A stretch of DNA of 64,000 nt. It comes from Hoeflea_A sp965228785 (GTDB lineage Bacteria; Pseudomonadota; Alphaproteobacteria; Rhizobiales; Rhizobiaceae). A program made the translations under genes and the position numbers. The notes under the pieces were generated by a model. It was not told the origin of the DNA, made no database searches, and worked only from the letters and a program-made list of their open reading frames with translations. This document shows positions 58,434-64,000 of this stretch, in pieces. The stretch lies in assembly GCA_965228785.1 (NCBI GenBank), contig CBDDIF010000001.1, positions 186,001 through 250,000 of the forward strand, read 5' to 3'. How positions within the stretch are numbered: position 1 is the stretch's first letter; each line of letters starts with the position of its first letter.

Positions 58434-59615
58434 CTATGTACACTCGACGCGGTCAGTCCGCGCCTCACCATCGCTTCTCTGAATCGGGCGCAGTGCACCG
58501 GCCATCACGGCGATCAGGAGGGCGAAGGCTGCCAGCACGCCGAACGACACGCGGATTGACGTTGCTTCGGCGATGAAGCCGATCAGGGGTGGGCCGGTGA
58601 GGAATCCGCCGTAGCCGAGGGTCGATACACCGGCAATGGCGGCGCCAGGTGGCACGTGCGGGTCATTGGCGGCTCGGGTGAAGGCCAGCGGCATGATGAC
58701 GGCGTAGCCTAGCCCCATCAGTGCAAAGCCGGTGAGCGCTGCCGGGAAGGATGCGAGCACCACGGCGATGGTCGCGCCCGTTGTGGCGGTGACGCCGGCC
58801 AGTCCTGCGGCGACGACCGGGCCGAGGCGCTGGATCACGCGGTCTCCCAGCAGGCGCATCACCACCATGGCGACGGAGAACACCGCATAGCCGAGCGCTG
58901 CGTGAGCTTCCGTCACACCGGTGGCGAACACCAGGAAGATACCGCTCCAGTCGGCCATGGCGCCTTCGCCCAGGGCTGCGCAGAAGGCAACGAAGCCGAC
59001 GGCCAGGAGGCCGCCCTTCGGCAGCGTGAAGACGGGCGCCGCCTCGCCGGCCGGGCGCAGGTCCGATTGCCATTGGACCTTTGCAAGGGGCAGCGCGATG
59101 ATGGCGAGTACAGCGCCGACGCTGATGAAGTGTATCGGGACGTTGAAACCGGCGGTCACTGCGAGGTAGCCGGAGCCGGCTCCAAGACCAGCGCCGAGGC
59201 TGAACATGGCGTGAAAGGATGACATCAGCGGCCGGCCGGCGCGCCGCTCGACCTCTCCGGCCCAGGCATTCATCGCGACGTCCATGGCGCCGTGGGCGGC
59301 GCCGAAGAGGAAGAGAGCGGCCGCCAGCCAGGGCGTGCCGGGAGCCAGTGCGATCAGGAACAGGGTGATCGTATAGGCAATTGCGACGCGCCAGGTGACC
59401 AAGTTCGCGCCAAACCGGTCGGCGCCGCGGCCCGCCAGTGGAAAGGCGATGATCGCGCCCACTGCCAGCATCAACAACAACAGGCCGAGTTGGCCGGGTC
59501 CGAGACCGTGGGTTTCGGCGATGGCCGGGATGCGCGACGCCCAGATTCCGAACAGCGCGCCGTTGAGGATGAACATGGCGATGACGGCGCGGCGCGCCTT
59601 ACGAATGTCAGACAC
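58434..59615 (-). CDS. MFS transporter (sugar-type, FucP/YbjJ-like)
   Basis: 393 residues from an inferred GTG at 59613-59615, which overlaps the DeoR stop by 8 bp. About twelve helices; the helix 2-3 loop reads PLAGRGADRFGANLV (about 58-72), and RRAVIAMFILNGALFGIWAS and WAGEVERRAGRPLMSSFHAM resemble the YbjJ-like group. Coupled translation with a DeoR-family regulator suggests uptake or export of a sugar-like compound. Confidence 0.88.
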   Translation of the reverse strand: MSDIRKARRAVIAMFILNGALFGIWASRIPAIAETHGLGPGQLGLLLLMLAVGAIIAFPLAGRGADRFGANLVTWRVAIAYTITLFLIALAPGTPWLAAALFLFGAAHGAMDVAMNAWAGEVERRAGRPLMSSFHAMFSLGAGLGAGSGYLAVTAGFNVPIHFISVGAVLAIIALPLAKVQWQSDLRPAGEAAPVFTLPKGGLLAVGFVAFCAALGEGAMADWSGIFLVFATGVTEAHAALGYAVFSVAMVVMRLLGDRVIQRLGPVVAAGLAGVTATTGATIAVVLASFPAALTGFALMGLGYAVIMPLAFTRAANDPHVPPGAAIAGVSTLGYGGFLTGPPLIGFIAEATSIRVSFGVLAAFALLIAVMAGALRPIQRSDGEARTDRVECT

Positions 59616-60363
59616 GGTCGACCTCCACGCCCTGCTCGGTGAATGCGGTGCAGGTGGCCCGGTCGGCATCGGTGACGACCAGATCGATGGCGTTCGGCCG
59701 GAGCGTTCTATGCCGCGCTCGGCGGCCGACCTTGCCAGCGTCGGTCAGAACCAGGCAGCGTGCGGCCGAACCGGCCATGGCCTGTTTCAGCCGGGACTCT
59801 TCGAAATCGTCGGAACTCATGCCGAATCCGGCGTCGAGGCCGCAGGCGCCCAACACGGCGGCATCGGCAGCCATGTCAGACAGCCGTGAGGCAGCTTCTT
59901 CACCGACATTGACCCCACCATGAATACTCAACCGCCCGCCGAGCATGAAACATTCGACGTCGTTGCGATGGCAGGCAACGGCGACCCAGGGAGACGGCGT
60001 CATGACGACCAACCCATCGGTCGGACGCAGGCGCTCGGCAAGGCACAAGACGGTGGAGCCGCCATCAAGCAGCAACGTGGAACAGCCGTCGAGTCTTGCC
60101 AGAGCCGCGTCGGCGATCGCCGCATGGGCCGGTCCCGCCTCGGCTATACGATCCTGAAATGCAGCGGCCGGTCTTATGACGGGGATAGCGCCCCCGCGAA
60201 CCCGGTGGGCTCGACCAGCTTCCTCGAGAGCGATGATGTCGCGCCGCACAGTGTCGACGGAAATGCCGAATTCACCGGCTATGTCAGTCGCGACGATCTG
60301 CAGGCCGTTCGCCAGTCGCTCCGCCAAAAGGTCCTGTCGGGTTTCGGGAATGTTGAGGTCCAT
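59608..60363 (-). CDS. DeoR/GlpR-family transcriptional regulator
   Basis: 251 residues from ATG 60361-60363. The N-terminal helix-turn-helix is QIVATDIAGEFGISVDTVRR plus DIIALEEAGRAHRVRGGAIP (about 22-61). The sugar-phosphate-binding C-domain has TLLLDGGSTVLCLAERL, VMTPSPWVAVAC, LGGRLSIHGGVNVGEEA and AVLGACGLDAGFGMSSDDFE. Such repressors respond to phosphorylated sugars. The longer frame to 60423 would run through the phased TGCAAA repeats and is rejected. The downstream MFS gene overlaps. Confidence 0.92.
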   Translation of the reverse strand: MDLNIPETRQDLLAERLANGLQIVATDIAGEFGISVDTVRRDIIALEEAGRAHRVRGGAIPVIRPAAAFQDRIAEAGPAHAAIADAALARLDGCSTLLLDGGSTVLCLAERLRPTDGLVVMTPSPWVAVACHRNDVECFMLGGRLSIHGGVNVGEEAASRLSDMAADAAVLGACGLDAGFGMSSDDFEESRLKQAMAGSAARCLVLTDAGKVGRRARHRTLRPNAIDLVVTDADRATCTAFTEQGVEVDRV

Positions 60364-60374
60364 CGTCAATTTCC

Positions 60375-60410
60375 TGCAAAATATTGCAAAAAACTGCATA
60401 ACATTGCAAA
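60375..60410 (-). promoter_or_regulatory. Four phased TGCAAA repeats upstream of the DeoR gene
   Basis: TGCAAA at 60375, 60385 and 60405 and TGCATA at 60395 are spaced exactly 10 bp apart, about one helical turn. They begin 12 bp upstream of the regulator start. DeoR-family repressors often bind arrays of short direct repeats on one face of the DNA, so this is the likely operator of the regulator-MFS pair and perhaps of the divergent gene at 60495. Confidence 0.7.
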
Positions 60411-60494
60411 TCAGCGAAAACAAGCCCTGGTTGCGCTGCCCCCTTGCAGCGGGTCATACTGCCTGGGTGGCGCAATCAAACGAGGACGCATCTC

Positions 60495-60995
60495 ATGACA
60501 GGACTCCCAATCGACCGTCGTTCACTGCTCATGTCGGCGATTGCCGTTGGCGCCGGACTGGCGCTGCCGCGGTCTGCGCGCGCGCATGGCGATGTGACGC
60601 TGGAACAGGCTCGGCAAATCATCGGCGACCGGCACAAACAATTCGTGCTCGACGGCACCGACCGACGCATGACTGCCCCGGAAATTACCGAATTGGTCAC
60701 CGCCAATACGATCTATGGCGTGCTTTACGACGACGATCCCTATGTCCTGGCCTTCCGGCCGGACGGCAGCGGAGCACTGAAGATTGCCGACCGGCCGTTA
60801 GACACCGGTCGCTGGTGGATCGGTGAGGACGCTGGCACCATCACTTCACAATGGGAGGTTGCCGCTAACGGCGAGGCGCTGGTGCAGGACTACTATCTCA
60901 CCGGAGAATCCGGCGTCTACAAGACGATCACACAGCCCAAGGACCGTTGGAGCATGTTCCTGTCCGAAGAGGGGATCGCACCCGGCATGGCATAA
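60495..60995 (+). CDS. Exported small protein of unknown function (DUF995-like?)
   Basis: 166 residues from ATG 60495. The N-terminus IDRRSLLMSAIAVGAGLALP, followed by RSARAHG, is a twin-arginine-like or Sec signal peptide. The mature part contains ITELVTANTIYGVLYDDDPY and a WWIGEDAGTITSQWEVAANG segment that recalls DUF995-type secreted proteins of rhizobia, but the cysteines of that family are absent. It faces the DeoR gene across 131 bp that hold the TGCAAA array. The function is unknown. Confidence 0.7.
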   Translation: MTGLPIDRRSLLMSAIAVGAGLALPRSARAHGDVTLEQARQIIGDRHKQFVLDGTDRRMTAPEITELVTANTIYGVLYDDDPYVLAFRPDGSGALKIADRPLDTGRWWIGEDAGTITSQWEVAANGEALVQDYYLTGESGVYKTITQPKDRWSMFLSEEGIAPGMA

Positions 60996-61000
60996 TCCCG

Positions 61001-61073
61001 CCCATTCGCTATTCATAGTTTCTTGCAGTCTTTTGTCCGAATCGATCTGCGAATACTATGAATGCGGAATGGG
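61001..61073. repeat. Long imperfect inverted repeat upstream of the LysR gene
   Basis: The 19 bp at 61001-61019 match the reverse complement of 61055-61073 at 16 positions, including the perfect 9-bp arms ATTCATAGT (61011-61019) and ACTATGAAT (61055-61063). The arms are 35 bp apart and end 9 bp before the LysR ATG. Two regulator sites, or one long hairpin that includes the ribosome site GGGAGG, are both possible. Confidence 0.6.
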
Positions 61074-61082
61074 AGGCAGGAC

Positions 61083-61997
61083 ATGAATCTGCGACAGCTG
61101 GAGGCGTTTCGCGCCACGATCGAGTCAGGATCGATCACAGGAGCGGCCGAGCTTCTGCACATCTCACAGCCGAGCGTAAGCCGGCTGATTGCCGACCTCG
61201 AGCGCTCGGTCGGATTCCCGCTCTTCCGGCGCGCCGGTCGAGGGCTGGCAGCGACCGTGGAGGCAAGGCGCTTCTATCAGGCGGTGGAAAGCATGTTCAT
61301 TGGCATCGACCGTTTGCAGGAGCTTGCCGGCACGATCCGGACCACAGCCGGCGGCGTGGTTTCGCTTGGGGTCATCCCGGCATTTTCGCAGATCGTCATG
61401 CCGGAAGTCGTCAGCGAACTCTATGACGAGCGGCCCGATGTGCAGATCATGGTCTATACGCGCAATACGCCAGCGATCGTTGACGCGGTTCGCATGCAAC
61501 AGTTCGACCTTGGCCTCGTCGGACGTTCGCCGCCCTATGAGGGCGTGGATCTGCTCTATCGAACCTCGGTGCCCTATGTATGCCTGATGCCACAGGATCA
61601 TCAGCTGGCAGAAGAGGAACAGCTCGACCTGCACTCGTTGGCGGGAACCGAGACCTTCGTGACCTTTGGCGGCGCCTATCCCGACGAGATGCTGGAGATC
61701 GACCATGCGCTATCGGCGCGGCTGCGGGACGGTTCGCGCCTCTCCGCCGCCAACATGCCCGTTGCCGCTGCGCTGGTGCGCGGCACGCGGGCCCTGGCCA
61801 TCGTCGACCCCTATTCGGCGCGCATCGCCGAACAGCTCGGTGGCGTCACAAGCCGGCCGATCGCTCAGGACCTCAAATACAATATTGCGGTCGTCACCCG
61901 CGGTCAGGACACGCTTTCCATGGAAGCCCGGCAGCTGGCCGACCTGCTCGTCGACCTGCTTGAGGAGGGGCCGGAGTACTATAGAGTTTCTGAATGA
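61083..61997 (+). CDS. LysR-family transcriptional regulator
   Basis: 304 residues from ATG 61083, with GGGAGGCAGG upstream. The helix-turn-helix (1-60) reads MNLRQLEAFRATIESGSITG, AAELLHISQPSVSRLIADLE, RSVGFPLFRRAGRGLAATVE. The substrate domain contains VSLGVIPAFSQIVMPEVVSE and VRGTRALAIVDPYSARIAEQ. It lies 109 bp before a TRAP transporter operon on the same strand and is its probable regulator; an inverted repeat precedes the gene. Confidence 0.92.
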   Translation: MNLRQLEAFRATIESGSITGAAELLHISQPSVSRLIADLERSVGFPLFRRAGRGLAATVEARRFYQAVESMFIGIDRLQELAGTIRTTAGGVVSLGVIPAFSQIVMPEVVSELYDERPDVQIMVYTRNTPAIVDAVRMQQFDLGLVGRSPPYEGVDLLYRTSVPYVCLMPQDHQLAEEEQLDLHSLAGTETFVTFGGAYPDEMLEIDHALSARLRDGSRLSAANMPVAAALVRGTRALAIVDPYSARIAEQLGGVTSRPIAQDLKYNIAVVTRGQDTLSMEARQLADLLVDLLEEGPEYYRVSE

Positions 61998-62008
61998 AAG
62001 GCAGAAAC
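61986..62008 (+). promoter_or_regulatory. Inverted repeat between the LysR and TRAP genes
   Basis: GTTTCTG (61986-61992) and CAGAAAC (62002-62008) form a 7-bp inverted repeat with a 9-bp centre. It overlaps the LysR stop codon and lies about 100 bp upstream of the TRAP binding-protein gene, a plausible LysR-type activation site. Confidence 0.35.
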
Positions 62009-62106
62009 ATTTCTATTTGTTCTATGGGTGGTCTGCTCATACCCTCCGTCGCAGGACCGATGAAAGGTGCGCCGGGTGCGCCGAATCGGTCAGGGAGGAA
62101 CATGCC

Positions 62107-63135
62107 ATGACATATCGTCGCTCGCGTCGCTGGTTTTCCGGCGCTATTGCATCACTTGCCCTGACGGCCCTCGCCGTGACGGGCCTGCCGGACGAGGCCT
62201 CGGCGGATGAAATCGTCGCCAAGCTGTCGTTCCATTGGAGTCCCACTCACCACAGTGCGACCTACGCGCAGAAATATGCCGACGCTGTCAACGAGCGGGC
62301 CAAAGGCAGGCTTCGCATCGATGTCTTTCCCTCCGGCCAGCTGTTCGGCGTGCGCGAGGTTCTTGGAGCGGTGACCGCCGGTGCCGTCGAAATGGGTGGC
62401 ATTCTTGGTGTCGTCAGCTTTCCGCCAATCAACAAGAACTACAACATTGCCGTGCATCCCGGAATGTTCAGTTCCTATCAGCAGCAGCGGGACTTTCTCA
62501 CCAATTCTGAAGCCGGCAAAGCGATCTGGGACGACCTGACCGCGAAGTCCAATACCAAGCTGTTGATGTTCGATCCGGTCGGGCCGGTCATGACCTTCAG
62601 CGCAGCGCGCGAGCTGGACAGCGTCGCCTCGATGGAAGGACTGAAGGCGCGGGCACTGTTCAAAGGCGAACGACCGCGTTGGAAGGCGCTCGGCGCCAAT
62701 ACGGTGTCGCTGCCGACCGGCGAGGTCTACACGTCCCTGCAAACAGGCATGATCGACACGATCAACAGCCCGCCCGGCAGCATCAAGGCCTATAGCTGGT
62801 GGGAGTATCTGAAATATGGCCAGTTGCCGTACCAGTCCTTTGCCGATGCCTATATCATGGCAAACAAGACCTGGTTCGACGGCTTGCCGGAAGACCTGCA
62901 GGCGCTGCTTCTCGAGGTCGGCGCGGAGATCGGCGCACAATCGACCGCCACCATCATGCAGGCTGGCGAAGAAACGCTGACGGAGTTTCGCGAACGCGGC
63001 GGTGTCGTAACGATGCTCGACGGAGAAGCGAAGGCGGAGTTCGACCGGTTGATGGAAGAAAAGGTGCTGCCGGAGATGACCGAGCTCATCGATGCCGAGG
63101 TGCTGCAGGCGGCCACCGCGTTCACACAGAACTGA
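62107..63135 (+). CDS. TRAP transporter substrate-binding protein (DctP family)
   Basis: 342 residues from ATG 62107. Signal peptide with the basic start MTYRRSRRWFSGAIASLALT and cleavage near ASA. The DctP fold is seen in KLSFHWSPTHHSATYAQKYA, LRIDVFPSGQLFGVREVLGA, the conserved Arg segment LKARALFKGERPRWKALGAN and LPTGEVYTSLQTGMIDTINS. Ligand capture in the periplasm for the DctQ/DctM permeases encoded next. The type of organic acid is not evident. Confidence 0.92.
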   Translation: MTYRRSRRWFSGAIASLALTALAVTGLPDEASADEIVAKLSFHWSPTHHSATYAQKYADAVNERAKGRLRIDVFPSGQLFGVREVLGAVTAGAVEMGGILGVVSFPPINKNYNIAVHPGMFSSYQQQRDFLTNSEAGKAIWDDLTAKSNTKLLMFDPVGPVMTFSAARELDSVASMEGLKARALFKGERPRWKALGANTVSLPTGEVYTSLQTGMIDTINSPPGSIKAYSWWEYLKYGQLPYQSFADAYIMANKTWFDGLPEDLQALLLEVGAEIGAQSTATIMQAGEETLTEFRERGGVVTMLDGEAKAEFDRLMEEKVLPEMTELIDAEVLQAATAFTQN

Positions 63136-63202
63136 TGACTGGGATGCCGCCGTCGGCTTCAACGCCGGCAGCGGCATCGATTTTCACCGGAGACCGCGCA
63201 AC

Positions 63203-63733
63203 ATGATAGAGACGGCCGCAGCGGTCTTGGGTCGGATCAACGACCTGGTGGCAAAGGTGGCTTTTGCGCTCAGCACGGCCATTGTCTGCCTGATGGTAGC
63301 GGCGCTGTTTGCCAGTGCGCTCACCCGCTACATTACCGGTACCGGATACGACTGGCTGATCGAGCTGCCACCCATTCTCATTCCCTGGCTGGTCTTTCCG
63401 TTGCTTGGGCCCCTCCTGCGATCGCAAGCGCATATCAGCGTGGACGTGGTTCCGACGCTGCTGTCTTCCCGCAAGGCGCTTGTCTTGCGGCTTGCCTGCA
63501 ATTGCATTGCGCTCGCCGCTGCCGTCGGTTTCTTCATCGCCGGCACGGAGGCCGTCGAACTCTTCCGCATGCTCGGCCAGGTGGTTGAGCTCGAGATCGA
63601 ATTTCCCATCTGGTACATGTATCTCGCCTTTCCGGTCGGCTTCGCCATCCTGGCGAGCTTCTCTTTCGAACTCATTCTGCGCGACGTTAATGCGCTGACG
63701 GCCACGGATGCCGAAACGGTGCAGACGCCATGA
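63203..63733 (+). CDS. dctQ: TRAP transporter small permease (DctQ)
   Basis: 176 residues from ATG 63203, four helices (about 12-34, 47-66, 88-108, 130-152), the size and topology of DctQ subunits. PWLVFPLLGPLLRSQAHISV (about 50-69) matches the family block with the H-x-x-V/I motif. The stop overlaps the large permease start in an ATGA junction. Confidence 0.88.
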   Translation: MIETAAAVLGRINDLVAKVAFALSTAIVCLMVAALFASALTRYITGTGYDWLIELPPILIPWLVFPLLGPLLRSQAHISVDVVPTLLSSRKALVLRLACNCIALAAAVGFFIAGTEAVELFRMLGQVVELEIEFPIWYMYLAFPVGFAILASFSFELILRDVNALTATDAETVQTP

Positions 63734-64000
63734 ACATCATGGCAATGAGCCTTTCCGTGGTGCTTCTGGTGATGGCACTGCCAATATTCTTGGTGTTCGG
63801 CATCGGCGGCGCGGTATCGGCGATCGGCGCTTTGGGTCTGCCCTGGTCGACGCTGATCCAGGTTTCCTTTGGCTCGATGACCAAGCATGTGCTGGTTGCC
63901 GTTCCCCTCTTCATCTTCGCCGGCATGGTGATGTTGCGCGGCGGCATTGCCACACGGTTGGTGCACATGACGATCGCCTTTGTTGGTCATTGGCCGGGCG
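63730..64000 (+). CDS. dctM: TRAP transporter large permease (DctM), partial
   Basis: Starts at ATG 63730 and runs off the right edge; about 90 residues are visible. The N-terminus begins MNIMAMSLSVVLLVMALPIF, then VAVPLFIFAGMVMLRGGIAT, the hallmark of DctM subunits, in which the F-x-x-x-G-x-x-M segment follows the second helix. It is coupled to dctQ by ATGA overlap. Confidence 0.9.
   Translation, partial: MNIMAMSLSVVLLVMALPIFLVFGIGGAVSAIGALGLPWSTLIQVSFGSMTKHVLVAVPLFIFAGMVMLRGGIATRLVHMTIAFVGHWPG

Noticed and set aside
1..64000. CRISPR arrays, insertion sequences, prophage, rRNA or tRNA genes
   Set aside because: No regularly spaced long direct repeats, no transposase, integrase or phage proteins, and no recognisable rRNA or tRNA sequence were seen on either strand.

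Overview
The window looks like a chromosomal or large-replicon stretch from a GC-rich alphaproteobacterium, most likely Hyphomicrobiales (rhizobia-like) or a close relative. This rests on the density of ABC and TRAP uptake systems with dedicated catabolic genes, the class III adenylate cyclase/TPR protein of a type common in rhizobia, hyuA/hyuB, liv and dimethylglycine-dehydrogenase-like genes, and short overlapping operons with ATGA junctions. No rRNA, tRNA, CRISPR array, transposase or phage gene was seen. Coding density is high and no gap longer than 300 bases lacks a gene.

Layout. 0.1-5.3 kb (minus strand): an AttEFGH-like ABC export module (ATPase, fused FtsX permease, lipocalin-like secreted protein), a PNPOx-fold protein and a small orphan. 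5.3-10 kb (plus): three MFS exporters and a GNAT. The first exporter sits behind a promoter, a 15-codon leader ORF, a folded RNA and an intrinsic terminator, which looks like an attenuator. 10-14 kb: two GNAT-type genes, then a TetR-controlled operon (secreted isochorismatase-like hydrolase, DUF1348, YHS protein) with three operator-like palindromes. 14-15.6 kb: membrane-anchored NagZ-type GH3 and a GFA protein.

15.7-26.7 kb: a Liv-type ABC importer (livK-H-M-G-F, minus), a 12-TM membrane protein divergent from a degenerate PCuAC-domain protein, and hyuA-hyuB (plus). The livK and hyuA promoters share a 12-base motif, so import and hydantoin/oxoproline-type hydrolysis are probably co-regulated. 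26.8-37 kb: a uronate/aldonate locus with an SDR, two mannonate-dehydratase family proteins, a GntR/FCD regulator with three operator-like sites, a ribose-type ABC importer, an SMP-30 lactonase, an RraA-like protein and an aldose-epimerase-like protein. 37-43 kb: a dimethylglycine/sarcosine-dehydrogenase-like flavoprotein divergent from a polar amino acid ABC importer.

43-46.5 kb: peroxiredoxin, MipA/OmpV porin-like protein, methyltransferase, glucokinase. 46.5-56.4 kb: a seven-gene peptide operon (M20, SBP, two permeases, fused double ATPase, second M20, M24) divergent from a GntR/HutC regulator. The last two hydrolases lack expected metal ligands. 56.4-64 kb: adenylate cyclase/TPR protein, an MFS-DeoR pair with phased TGCAAA repeats, a secreted orphan, and a LysR gene leading into a TRAP transporter whose large permease runs off the right edge.

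The most interesting items are the leader-peptide attenuator before the Bcr/CflA exporter (5365-5521), the interleaved inverted repeats inside the liv operon (19027-19122), the shared livK/hyuA operator, the non-phosphorylative-looking aldonate locus, and the apparently metal-ligand-poor M20/M24 pair in the peptide operon.
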